Of a stretch of DNA of 64,000 bases, positions 45,301-55,770 are shown one piece after another. This DNA is from Diphasiastrum complanatum. Lineage: Eukaryota; Streptophyta; Lycopodiopsida; Lycopodiales; Lycopodiaceae. The stretch spans positions 28,447,192 through 28,511,191 of the forward strand of contig CM055097.1 of NCBI GenBank assembly GCA_029204225.1, read 5' to 3'. The notes beneath the pieces were generated by a model. That model was not told the DNA's origin. It worked only from the letters and a program-made list of their open reading frames with translations, and searched no databases. Made by a program: the position numbers and the translations under genes. Numbering within the stretch: the stretch's first letter is position 1; each line of letters starts with the position of its first letter.

Positions 45301-48300
45301 ATTTGATGGTATCTCCTCCAATTAAAGGGAGTCATCCTTTTTTTGATAAAAGACCAATTGGGAAGTTCTGGTCCTTTCATCAAAATCTCCAAACATAAGA
45401 TTATCTCCCTCCTTTTTGATTTAATTATGTCAAGGCTGATACTTTAAAAGGATACTTGCCATCCAAATTCATACTATGAAATAAACACCTTATTGGGGGA
45501 CAAAGGATCATACAAATAGAAAGATTGCCTTTTCCTTAAGATAATCTTCAGTCAAATTTATTGATTCTTGGTGTCTTTTTTTGCAAGCTTGATGAAGTTC
45601 TCAAGAGAGTTGCAAATATAAACATCATCCTCAAAGTTTGAGTCAGATTTCACTCTGTGGCGTAATTTAGAAAGCAATGATGATGTCTGAATGGGTCTCG
45701 CAGTAGGCGTGTCACTGCCAATGACTGCTCTCTTGAGATCAAAATTCTCGCGTAGCATCAAAATAGCACACATTTGATCCTTGTAAGGAATCAAAGGACG
45801 AAATCTCTGCGTGTGAAGGTATATCTGAGTTTGTGGTAATCCTGTGTCATGGTAACCTAGAAGTATCATGTCACCTGCACGTGTAATAGAAATTATCTTT
45901 TTCATAATGAATGTTTGCATCACTATTGGAAGATGTTAGTTAAAGTGCTTCTGGATTGCTTTCATGCCATCCATATGCATTATAAACAAAGTTTTCATGT
46001 AGCACTTATTCATTTGCTGAAGTATTATCGAAACTATGACCTGACACTAAGAAGTCGAAGACTGCATGATTAATGAACACGTCACAAGAAGTATGGTGCT
46101 AGCACAGAGCGACATCCAAGGCCTCTTTCAATAAATGTGCCATGAAGAGCCATCAGTTATGCTGCGATTTATCGAAATGTCACTTCTGCCACGTTGGATC
46201 TGGCATTTTTAGTGATTTCAATCACATGTTTTTGGCTACGTATGATGCATCATGCCATATATAACAGCAAAAAGCAACAACTAGTCTGTCGTAATTTCCT
46301 AAATTATGTTGGAACCCGTCCAAGGAATTTCCAAGAGAAATAACGACTTGTTACTATTCCTTGTCAAGAGTGCTATTCTATTAAGCAGACTTGGTGGGAG
46401 TTGTGTAGATTTCTCATCTTTAAGCACTGATTTGGAGGTTGTTACTATACATATAGACAACACAATGTAAACTTACCATGTGCCAGAAACAATGATTCAA
46501 TCCTGTAAGTAAGGACTGTACTTTAATCCTATGAAAAGTAATAAATTTCACTGGTGTAAAATTTTTCTTGACTGTTCATAGAAATATAAAACTCTAGTTC
46601 TCAACCTTGTTGATACCTCTCTGTTACTTTTTGATTGAGTATATACATACTATAAGTACAATCAGAGACATGCCTGGTCTTATGCTTGTGCAGTATGATG
46701 CATGAACTTATGCTCTTTTTTTTTCTTTTCAATTCCAGGTTAGATTTGTTGTGATGGGAAACATGTTCTGCACAGAGCTCCATATCCATCGTCGTTATGA
46801 TTTGAAAGGATCATCACAGGGAAGATCCACAGATAAGGTTGAGATTGATGAAAATACCACACTGAAGGACCTAGATTTGGATTTTGTTTTTCATCTTGAA
46901 CCCTCGTGGCGTGAAGCCCTGCTTAAGTAAGCGTCATCAACCAAGTATTCCTTTCTTTATGAAAATCTGTATCTTGATCCAAATATGTAACATTCAAAGC
47001 AGCAAGTATGACTCAAATAATATCTAAAAGGGTTGAATGTCAATGTTTACATTTTATGGAAGGCTCTGCCTTGTTGCACCCTTTTTTTGAAAAACATGTT
47101 ATGTGCTGTACTTTGACTTGACTTGTTGTAAGTAGGTTGTTCGACTTGGTAGCCATTACATCACTTGTTCTCTGAATGCATATAGTTTAATTGTCGTTGA
47201 TTCCTCTATTCGTGGTTTTACTTTTTATAGTTACCAAAGCAGTACTCATATCTTAATCATCAGATTTTGGAAGTGTGGATTTTTGCTATTATTGGAAATA
47301 GGTGTGCTAAAGCAAGATCTTGGCTGGAACAAGGTTCTTTTCTGCACATCATTTGATATGCTTTTCTACAAGACTAAGAAAGGAAGAGATCCTTGTATAG
47401 CTTCCTGTAGATTGCTCCTTAAAGAATGTAAAGGACATGTAATGTGTTGGTGATTGGTTCTCAACGCAGCTTGAGTGCATGGTGCATTTTTGAAGTGATT
47501 TTGAAAAGGTTGATCATCTAAGTTGGACCATTTTCTTTGAAAACTAGCCAAGAATCATATAGAGGGTATACTTGGATTCTGTTCTTTACCCACATCCTAT
47601 AGATCTTCTTTTGCTATGCTAGTGTTGGAGAACCCCGTGTATGCTATTAAACTTCGAATGATAATGACTTAGGTTTTATAAGCCTAGCTGAGTCAAGGTT
47701 GGTAGTTATTAGACTTTGAAATTTGTGCATCATGTAGCTCTATGAGAATTTATAGGTTATGTGGCAAGTCGGAATCATGGGCTATAGGATACCTCTTAAA
47801 GGATATTTGAAAGTTGCACTGGGGCTTTGTGTGACACACCCCAAATCTAGTTGGATCCACTTGGCATATAAAATTTTCTCATTTTGAGTGGTAGTAGTAA
47901 GCAAGATAGTACACATCAAGATAGCTCATGAACTTCAACCCAATAAAAAAACCTTAACTACATAGCCAAAGAGATGCACGACAGGAGAGCCTATAAATAT
48001 TGCAAGTGGTTCAATGAAAAAAAAGCCTTCAAAATGGTTCAATCACAGCTATGTTTGTAGTTGGTAGGCTCATGGAGGAGTTTTTGGATATTCCTATGAA
48101 CCAATTCGCAGAACAAGGGAAGAAGCCTAATCCCATGATACTTGATGCCAAACAAGTGTAATGAGAAGTGCATGAAACTGAGAAGAAAATGTGTCAAAAA
48201 GAATGTTGGCTCCAACATAGATTTAAAGTCCAATGACTTGTACTCTTAGGTAGACAAGAATTGAGTCCAATATAGGGTGTGGAATATTGATGAGGTACAA

Positions 48301-51300
48301 TGAACTCTTGGAAAGTGGAGCCTCAAAGATGTTACAAGAAATGGAAAGTTGCAGGATGCCATCTTCTCACCAATAACAAAGGCTCCTAGGGTAATAATAT
48401 TCGTAGGCTGAATGTAAAAAAAAAATACCCGACTTTTATCAATAATTGCTTCTAGAGTTGTTGCAAAGTTGTCGTTAGTAATTGGTAATGTGTTCTCTTT
48501 GTGCAGCAAATCATGAAAGGCTAACTTGATGTGAAAAATTCACAAAGTTACTAGTGTTTCTTTGACCCACCATTGAAGAAAAACCTTGTACTTTGTCGTA
48601 AGATTAATAAAGAATAGGATTTTGGAAATTGCAATGGTTTTCCATGGAATAAAGGACTTGGCATTAGTCGAACGGCGAAAGACCTTGGTATTATTCTACT
48701 CTCAGAAACTTGGGAATATGCTAATTGCAAACTTCTAGGGGTTGATGGATAATACCCCTACTCATTGTGGAAAACAAAAGGGGATAGAAACATGGAATTT
48801 AATAGAGTAACTTGTGATGTGTGCAACTCTCTAGAGGACATGCTCAAAATAATGTTAGATGAAAGGGTTGTATACAATGGACATTCCATTTTCCCTTGGA
48901 AAAAACAACCTTCTACAAGCACGTGAGTAGCATGATCCCATGATGAAGTTAGCCTTGATGTGGCCAGAACAATTAGATAGTGAGATCATCTTGGTTGGAG
49001 ATTTTGATGGACAAACAGGGAAAGAGCAAGGGTCACTCTACAAATTGGTAAGTGATGTATTTGTTTGAAGGAACTTGCACGGGAGGATGCTAAAATTGAA
49101 CGATTCTTTATGAAATCAAAATCCTTCATCACTTACTTCGGTAGAGGATTATTAACATTGGGTAGCATGCACGAACTAGTTATATGTAATAGGCTGCAAA
49201 GATGGCCATTTTCAACAAGACACTTCTCTTGCGCTTCCAATAGATGGAATTTTGTGATAGAATTTTTTTCTGCCATTGTTTAGTTTGTTGAAGTTTATCA
49301 GTCCTCTCTTGTTAGACGTGGACCGTCACTCATTCTTCTTGACACAAAACTTGATGATCCAACTATCTATTACCATGAGTATATTTCCCAGCCTGCAACC
49401 TTGATTGCCATCTCGTGTACTAGTGATCTCTAGCTCATTGATGTTGAGGCCAAACAAGGTTGGAGAGAGTGAGCACCCCTGCTAGTGATCAATTTTGAGA
49501 TCCCTACATCAGATATGAAATATCCTAGTTGCCTCCTGTGGAGTGTCATGATTACTAGTATGACATCTGCTGGAAAATCTACCTCTTTCAACCTTTGAAT
49601 AAGCATGTGGCATGGAATAGAGTCAAATGATTGTCTGAAGTCAATATAGAGCACTATATGCATTCCATTTGATGTTTTTTTGCCTCTATGTGCTCCAAGA
49701 GAAAAAATGCTGTCTATGGTGGAGTGTTGTGCCTTGAACTGAACCAGCCTACCTAGACTCTGCTTCTGTATGTATGAATAGGCCCATAGAACTTGGCCAT
49801 GATATGCCTCATGATGATAGTGAGGTAATTTTCTAGCCTCATGTTGTCACAGATGGATGAAACTGATGCACCAAGAGGATGAGAAATGACAGATGACAAT
49901 GGGGCCAAAGAGAGTGGCCACGATAGGTGAAACAACATCTATAGCATGAATGAGGAAGAAATAGCCAAGGACCTCAACTTCATGGGCATGGTTACATTTC
50001 AGTTGTTTAGTGGCTTTATGTTTTTCTTTGTGGTGTGAAGGACTACTCAGATGGCCTAGGGGAGATGCTGATAGAGGTGGAAATTGGTATGGTATAGAAT
50101 GTGATGCGTATTGAGTCCAAGCATGGGTTGGTTAAGGACTTGAGGAAGAAATTTACCCAAAAAGATCCAGAGGCTGAACTATTCAAAAGGTCAATAAGGC
50201 TCCAGCTTGTAGCTTCTATGCAAGGAGGTTCTTTTGGTGTACGAGAAAATGATGGTAGCGTTTGCTTTCTTGAAGGAGTTGTGGAGAGGATGTATTAATC
50301 TGAAAGATGTGAAGGTGGAACTGATAGCATTCCTCGTTGTACCAATATTGCAAAGGGATTTATGACATAGATGTCCCTTGTGATGCATGGAGGGGAAGGC
50401 AAGGGATGTGCTAAGTGCTTGCCATAGTTTGTAACAGATCCATCTCTGTCCACTAATACTCTACAAACCCCTGTCCATCACTGTCTAACGCATAAAGACG
50501 TAGACGGTCATCCTCTACATCATATTGGAGGGGAAGGCAAGGGATGTGGTAAGTGCTTGCCATAGTTTGTAACAGATCCATCTCTGTCCACTAATACTCT
50601 ACAAACCCCTGTCCATCACTGTCTAACGCATAAAGACGTAGACGGTCATCCTCTACATCATATAAATCCATCGGTTGATTAAAATCACCTATAAGAGAAT
50701 GTATCTCTTTGCAGATAAGGAGATAATGCTGTTTGAAATATTTGTGTATCGAGATAGGCCTGTCTCACCAGCATATGAGGAAGCCTCTGCAGAGAAGTAA
50801 CATGAAGCAATTAAGAAATCGAGCTCTAGACCAATATGATTACCAAAAAGCATGATTCAAATGTATCTAGCGTACTCATCTTGTCACAGAACTGTAAAAG
50901 ATGGCTTCAAAGAGTCTCTGAATAAGCATGCAACTTAATGTGAACCTTTGCCACCTTCTGACTTGACCTCCTCTCCAGAAAGCCATGTGTAACTAGGAAA
51001 AGCTGATGAAGTCTTTTCCTAGATTTTCATGATTCTCCATGCAAAACATTCAATCATGTACAAAATTGCGTAGATCATGTGTAGATGAACAAGAGTGGAT
51101 TCCATTACAATTCCAAGATTGTAAGGTGGTCTTTAAGAACTTCCATGCTTCCTCAGTATCGGATGTTTGCATCATCAGTAAACAGCAAACATGGACGATA
51201 AGGGCTTCTTTCTCCCTTAACTTCTTGTTTGATTATGTACTGCTACAAAGGTTGCTTTCTTATCGTGGAACTTTCCGCTACTACTGAAGCCCATGACTTG

Positions 51301-52112
51301 TTTACTCTCGAGATCCTGAATCATGTCCACATGGCACAGTGCTGTACTAGATTACTCTTGAGATTCTGAATCATGTCCACAGTGTCAACATTCCTGTGGA
51401 AGTTTCAGCACAATTCCCCATCCTCTGAACAGATTTTAGTGAGCTCTTTTTGTGTCACTACGAGTTCATGAGTAAGGGCAATTTCTCTCTCTTTATTGAT
51501 TTACTTTCATCAAACATATCTTGGAGCTGCTTTTGAAGGCTGTAGAAGTCCTTGAAGCTTGGGCTTGATGCAGTAGAATATATTTCTTCGTGGTCTGTTG
51601 TAGATTACATTTATAGTTTGATATAGATAGAGCAAGTTGATGGCCAACTACGAGGGTTGTATCTTACAATGTGCTAGAAATCAGTGCAGCTATACCAACA
51701 TGATCAGAGAACGTATGCTGTGATAGACAAAACGCGATTCCCGTGTTTTGATTCGTCCGTTCGAAATGAGGGTTTTGACTTACCTTGACCCTTGACTTAT
51801 CTTGATCATAAGCATTGCTAATTATGGTTTTGACTTATATTGACCATTGACTTATCTTGACCATAAGTGATGTTGCTAATTATGGTTTTGGCTAGTTGTC
51901 AATTGCATGCTTGAAGTATTGCTAATTATGGTTTTGGCTAGGTGTCAATTGCATGACTTCATGCTCTTGGAAACATTTATTTCCAATTGTGGGAGAGAGA
52001 TACTTGGAATGAAAAAAGGTTTTTCAAGAGAGAGAATTCGTTAATATGAAACAGGTTAAAGGTGGAAATTTTAGGGCGACGATGCAAAAACTGCAGAGAA
52101 TGTCAGAGGAAG

Positions 52113-52145
<33 letters not shown>

Positions 52146-52598
52146 TAGAGAGAGAGAGAGCGCCCCATTAATGTCTTTGAATTTCAAAAGCCATATAAGG
52201 CAAAGTAGTACATCTCGAGTGTGTTCACGAACATCTCCAAAGAAAGAAAACAGAAATGCATAATGTCGATTGCTAATACGAAGTAACAACTCTGGATTAA
52301 TAAAATGTGGTGCAATGATCACGTGCTACAATGATATATATGTGCTCTCAGCTGAGACTACTATAGAAAGCTGTGATATGGGCTCTCGATGATATTGTAG
52401 GAGCCAGTGAGGTAGAAGAGCGCTAATGATAAGTGTGTCTTTGAGTTTGATTCTAGTTGGTACATAATCGCAGAGCATGTGCACTTGTGGTGTACCAAGA
52501 GGCTCTGGCAGCGGAAAGGTGATGTGCTCTGATCTCTATGATGGTCTCACATAAAGTGAATTTCAGGCAATGCGATAGTCCATAATCAAGATATTGTG

Positions 52599-52661
<63 letters not shown>

Positions 52662-55600
52662 ATATTCTAGCAATTTGATTATCTGTGATCTTCTGCAGGC
52701 AAATTGAATGCGATTGTCATTTCCTAGAAATGGAACATATTGTGGACTATAGTCTTTTGCTGGGGTTACATTTCCGTGCTCCCCAATATCCTGCAATATT
52801 TTCGCCAATGACTTCTAAGGAGCCAGACCTTCCCTTGTTTGATGGTTCCTTCAAGAGAACAAGTGACTTTGGTAGGGTTGATTCAAAATGTCATAGCTTG
52901 TTATCCTGATGTTCACTCAAGTTTTGCCATCATATGTTTGTGAATTTCTAGCGCTTCATACAAGTCAGCAATGCTCGGTCAAAATGAGAAGTAAGTAAAT
53001 TGTTTGCGCTAAAAATGAGTGGTTTTCTGAAGGGTCAATCTTTAGTGAAATTTTTATGATCAAGTCAGGTACGTTTCAGGTTGACGCTTGCAGGTAGACA
53101 TATAACTAGATTGTCCCATGAAGCATCTCTAACACATTATTTTGAACAGCTGACCTCGAAGAGGATTGCTTGGAAAAGAGAGGTTTGGTCCTGGTTTCAC
53201 ATTCCTCTGGGGACGACTTAAGCATGGCAGGGCCTCATGTCCGTGGAAGCCCTTTGAAAGCTGGTGGTGTGGGAGGTGAGGAAGTCGACTTGCTGCTGCC
53301 TGGAACAGCTCGGTAGTACTCTGGGACTAGCGCACATGCTTATTGTGACTCATTGTAGCTAATGAATGAATGTACTATATAGCATACATAAACTTGTCAG
53401 CAATCTGTCTGTCACTGCTGAGGCAAGAAATCTTTTGAATCATTGGAAATCTTGAAGATGCTAAAATTACGTGAGATTCTTGCAGGTATTTTGGCCATTA
53501 TTAAGTTAGAAAGAAATATTAATTGTAATATGAGACTTCTGTCATACTGTCATACCCAAGTGAATATAAGCTAGTCAGACAAGTTTGATTTATAGCTGAA
53601 AAACCTGGTAAATTTGACAGACACTACACAGGGACAAAAACATGTTCTCAATTTTCTCTCATATAGATAGACAGTATTCAGTGGCGGAAAATGCGTTCCT
53701 GCAAACACCCACCCAAGAAATGATAGAATCCTTTGAAGAGTGCAAGTATGATACTGAACCTTTGAAACATTTCTTGAGTTTCTCTTTTGAATGTCTAGAG
53801 GGATACATGTAGATAACTTTTTGATAGGCAGCCAGTGGTCAGTTTTAGGGGATGAAAGAAATTCCTTCTTAATAGAGTCTGAGGATGTGGCAAAAATTTA
53901 ACGTGTCAACGAAGATGCCACAAGAATGATCATGTCGAAGAAGATATTGAAAAAATGGTAGCTGTCAGTGAAATGTGTCCTGCTGGTTGTCATGCTCCTT
54001 TCCTCACCACCTCCAGTAGTCCAAATGGAGTAATTAGAGTCCGTGCTATACTCCAGTAACAATAGATGAACCTGACATTTAGATTTTTCAAAAGTCATAC
54101 ACCAACTCAAGGTAGCTGGCACATCATGTCAGCTACTAACTTCAATTTCAAGCAGCTTTCAAGCCGTAATGGATACTTTTCATTTTACAAGGTGAAAATT
54201 CAGAAAAGCTATGGTGAGTTGTGTGAAAATTCAGTCTGGAGAAAGCACGTGCTTTTAAATTTCCAAATTTAGAAGTATGGTTCTGAAAGCAAGGAATGAA
54301 GGTTGTGCCCAATTATACATTAATGTAATAATTGAAATACTATATGCTCCTTCTTCCTTTGGTGAAGCTGAAATATGAGATGTGAAAAGTATTCTCAAAG
54401 AAATCTTGGTTCAGAACAAGTACACACAGTAAAATATGGAAAAGAATGTGTCCAAGTTGTCCAGGTCCTTTTAGTAATGCAAGTAAGGATCTAAGATAGA
54501 TGCTTAAAAAGGACGGTAAAAAAAACAATGTCATGGATATACCTCCATGTGCCTTGATTGTAGTCTATCCTATCATTGAACATCTCTTACCTGTTCCTGC
54601 CTAAAGTTCATTACCCAAATTCTATGTAAGGACTATTTATTGACACTCCTGTGAATCTATTTCAGATAGTTTTGTCATGAGCATGGTTCACAGGGTCCAC
54701 TTGGAAGGTAGATGATCTTCAAATGTTACTATAGCTTGGGCATCATTGTCTTCCATCCAGACTACCCTCCTTTTGCTCAAAGGACATCAAGTTAGATTAA
54801 CTAGACTTGTAAAATGAAAGGAGAACATTTAGGCATCATCACTGTCAATCCTTATTTCTACAAATTGTTTCTCGCCTATCTGATGCCCAATATTTCTCCC
54901 AGCCATGGCCTTGGCACTAATTATAATCAACTTCTTATGTTTATCTGGATTAAAAGCTGAATTCCCTCAAATTATGTAGGAAGTCAAACGAAAAACCTAT
55001 GTACGATTCTACGCCAATACATATGATGCTTTCAACGTTATTACTTTTTGAACTATGAGAAAAATGTAACTGGTGCACCATTTTTAACAAGTTTCACATT
55101 CGATTTTTCATTTTTCTTGCACCAGATTTGAACTATAAGTTCTTCATGCCCCCTATTCACTTTTTAAACATCATATATTGTCTACAATTTGAAGCGTAGA
55201 AAACTTTTAGCTTTTCCCCACGGATGGATCTTTGACCAATACCATTGTCCTGTCTACAACTCATGTCAAGTTTGAGACATAAGTGAAGTTGAAAATTATA
55301 TTGCAATTACTTTGTAGAGAGGGTTTTAAGAAATATTTTCTCTGGAGTTTTGACTAAAACAAAACAGAGTTGTGTGAAGGAATCGAAGTGTAAGAACCAA
55401 GGCTCCTGCGCTGTTGACTATAAACTAAAGAATGGACTTATGATAATGGCGTAGATCACGTTTCATGTGTTGCCTTATGGCCTTTTGTAGGTTGCGCATA
55501 CAGCTGGGAGTCAACATGCCTGCTAGGGCAGACAGGAGGCTACCGAGAAGAGAATGTGGGCAATTGGAAGATGAATTTTACTCTGAAGTTTATGATGTAG

Positions 55601-55770
55601 TGCTTTATCTTGGTATCATAGATATTCTTCAAGAATATGATATTTCAAAGCGAGTAGAACATGCTTACAAGTCCTTGCAGTTTGATCCACTTTCAATCTC
55701 TGCTGTGGAGCCAAGATTGTATGCAAAACGCTTTCAAGATTTTATCCAGAGTGTTTTTCCTGCAAGTTGA
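36565..55770 (+). CDS. PIP5K: Phosphatidylinositol-4-phosphate 5-kinase with eight MORN repeats
   Basis: It makes PI(4,5)P2 from PI4P and ATP at the cytosolic face of the plasma membrane. In plants it acts in polar growth, endocytosis and stress signalling. Exons: 36565-37823, 38229-38396, 38575-38740, 43437-43547, 46739-46926, 52699-52871, 53150-53312, 55491-55770. All introns are GT-AG, all phases agree, and the coding length is 2508 nt (835 aa; plant relatives are about 700-820). Eight MORN repeats of 23 aa occupy about residues 72-253. A Ser-rich linker follows, then the kinase domain from about residue 400: the SPGKSGSVF nucleotide loop, the Lys of [18 protein letters not shown], the metal-binding Asp of GIIDILQEY, and the specificity loop [10 protein letters not shown] with the Glu typical of PI4P kinases. 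The start is uncertain: the ATG at 36565 is the first in frame after the (GA)n tract, and 36745 ([12 protein letters not shown], good context) would give 775 aa. Confidence 0.93.
38229..38396 (+). CDS. PIP5K: PIP5K exon 2
   Basis: It encodes [20 protein letters not shown] to DYCPLVF, the N-terminal part of the kinase fold. Acceptor ggggcag|G and donor TTTTCAG|gtggtt give consistent phases. Confidence 0.9.
38575..38740 (+). CDS. PIP5K: PIP5K exon 3 (nucleotide-binding loop and lysine)
   Basis: It encodes [34 protein letters not shown] and [14 protein letters not shown]. The Gly-rich loop and the ATP-contacting Lys of IKT are intact. Donor GTCACG|gtaggc. The next intron is 4.7 kb. Confidence 0.93.
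38741..43436 (+). other. PIP5K intron 3, with unassigned coding-like fragments
   Basis: A 4.7-kb intron. A frame from an ATG at 40105 ([17 protein letters not shown].., about 58 codons) and an open stretch at 41376-41720 ([15 protein letters not shown], then [15 protein letters not shown] in the next frame) look protein-like but match nothing I know. Around 40560-41060 a C-rich, stop-rich block may be an LTR fragment. The 3' part carries the G-rich minisatellite listed separately. Confidence 0.4.
41998..42301. repeat. G-rich minisatellite, poly-G, (CG)n and (GA)n block in PIP5K intron 3
   Basis: A run of about 18 G at 42011-42028, then three to four degenerate units of about 50 bp ('ggaggtaggggaggtgacagc.gggggtacacca.cag.gagggggg') to about 42180. 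A GCGCGTGCGCGCGCGCG run at 42226-42242 and (GA)n to 42301 follow. Proline-rich frames on the other strand are shadows. Confidence 0.85.
43437..43547 (+). CDS. PIP5K: PIP5K exon 4
   Basis: 37 complete codons, [20 protein letters not shown] to [12 protein letters not shown]. Acceptor ttgtgcag|G and donor CGGAAG|gtacgt. It continues exactly in phase from exon 3. Confidence 0.92.
44030..45470 (-). mobile_element. LINE (L1-like) relic in PIP5K intron 4, antisense to the gene
   Basis: On the - strand from 45440: [12 protein letters not shown] (endonuclease GDFN block), [35 protein letters not shown] (endonuclease), then [15 protein letters not shown] at about 44800, and [16 protein letters not shown] at about 44190 (start of reverse transcriptase). 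This is endonuclease-linker-RT order with many stops. It is a different LINE family from the CT-tail elements at 0-14 kb. Confidence 0.75.
45558..45923 (-). CDS. Unrecognised open frame, 121 aa, PIP5K intron 4
   Basis: An uninterrupted minus frame with a mixed charged composition ([36 protein letters not shown]). It lies about 100 bp upstream, on the same strand, of the LINE endonuclease relic, so it could be part of that element. I recognise no domain and it may be chance. Confidence 0.15.
   Translation of the reverse strand: MMQTFIMKKIISITRAGDMILLGYHDTGLPQTQIYLHTQRFRPLIPYKDQMCAILMLRENFDLKRAVIGSDTPTARPIQTSSLLSKLRHRVKSDSNFEDDVYICNSLENFIKLAKKDTKNQ
46739..46926 (+). CDS. PIP5K: PIP5K exon 5
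   Basis: It encodes [46 protein letters not shown] and WREALL. DLKGSS..GR is a conserved catalytic-cleft block of PIP kinases. Donor CTTAA|gtaagc. Intron 5 is 5.8 kb and full of LINE relics. Confidence 0.93.
48600..49290 (+). mobile_element. LINE endonuclease relic in PIP5K intron 5, sense orientation
   Basis: It reads [35 protein letters not shown], a GDF-type block near 49000 ([15 protein letters not shown]) and [25 protein letters not shown]. These match the endonuclease domain of the L1-like family also seen antisense at 45.3 kb. The relic is cut off at about 49290. Confidence 0.7.
49310..49990 (-). mobile_element. LINE reverse-transcriptase relic in PIP5K intron 5, antisense
   Basis: On the - strand: [36 protein letters not shown] (RT motif region with the catalytic-area Asp) and [19 protein letters not shown] (degraded QGCPLSPTLF block). 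It meets the sense endonuclease relic end to end at about 49.3 kb. Several frameshifts are present. Confidence 0.75.
50389..50664. repeat. Recent tandem duplication, two units of 138 bp
   Basis: The unit starting 'ggaggggaaggcaagggatgtg' occurs at 50389 and 50527. I see essentially one difference between copies (gtgcta versus gtggta), so the duplication is young. Confidence 0.93.
50389..51290 (-). mobile_element. LINE endonuclease relic in PIP5K intron 5, antisense, second family
   Basis: On the - strand: [20 protein letters not shown] at about 51120 (endonuclease N-terminal WN.NG block), then at about 50690 [18 protein letters not shown] (GDFN block) and SDGQGFVEY. Its wording differs from the neighbouring LINE. 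The GDFN-proximal part lies in the 138-bp tandem duplication. Confidence 0.6.
51817..51960. repeat. Three degenerate direct repeats around 'gctaattatggttttg'
   Basis: The word occurs at 51817, 51875 and 51921. The last two share the extension 'gctag.tgtcaattgcatg', and 'tgacttatcttgacca' repeats nearby. Confidence 0.7.
52098..52160. repeat. Imperfect (GA)n in PIP5K intron 5
   Basis: A GA tract with GG and TA interruptions; non-coding. Confidence 0.9.
52600..52658. repeat. (GA)n about 40 bp upstream of PIP5K exon 6
   Basis: About 59 bp of uninterrupted GA. The 3' splice site of intron 5 is at 52698, so the purine tract sits just upstream of the likely branch-point area. Confidence 0.9.
52699..52871 (+). 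CDS. PIP5K: PIP5K exon 6 (catalytic DYSLLLG)
   Basis: It encodes [22 protein letters not shown] then a variable linker. The catalytic Asp of DYSLL is present; most relatives have IMDYSLL where this one has IVDYSLL. The acceptor lies about 40 bp after a (GA)n tract. Donor TTTG|gtaggg. Confidence 0.9.
53150..53312 (+). CDS. PIP5K: PIP5K exon 7
   Basis: It encodes [33 protein letters not shown] and [12 protein letters not shown], matching the conserved GPHIRGS and [11 protein letters not shown] blocks of plant PIP5Ks. Donor GCTCG|gtagta. Confidence 0.9.
55491..55770 (+). CDS. PIP5K: PIP5K exon 8 (activation/specificity loop, stop)
   Basis: It encodes [36 protein letters not shown] and [20 protein letters not shown], ending [14 protein letters not shown] and TGA at 55768-55770. 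The Asp of GIIDIL is the metal ligand. The [10 protein letters not shown] loop carries the basic pair and Glu that set PI4P specificity. Confidence 0.93.
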
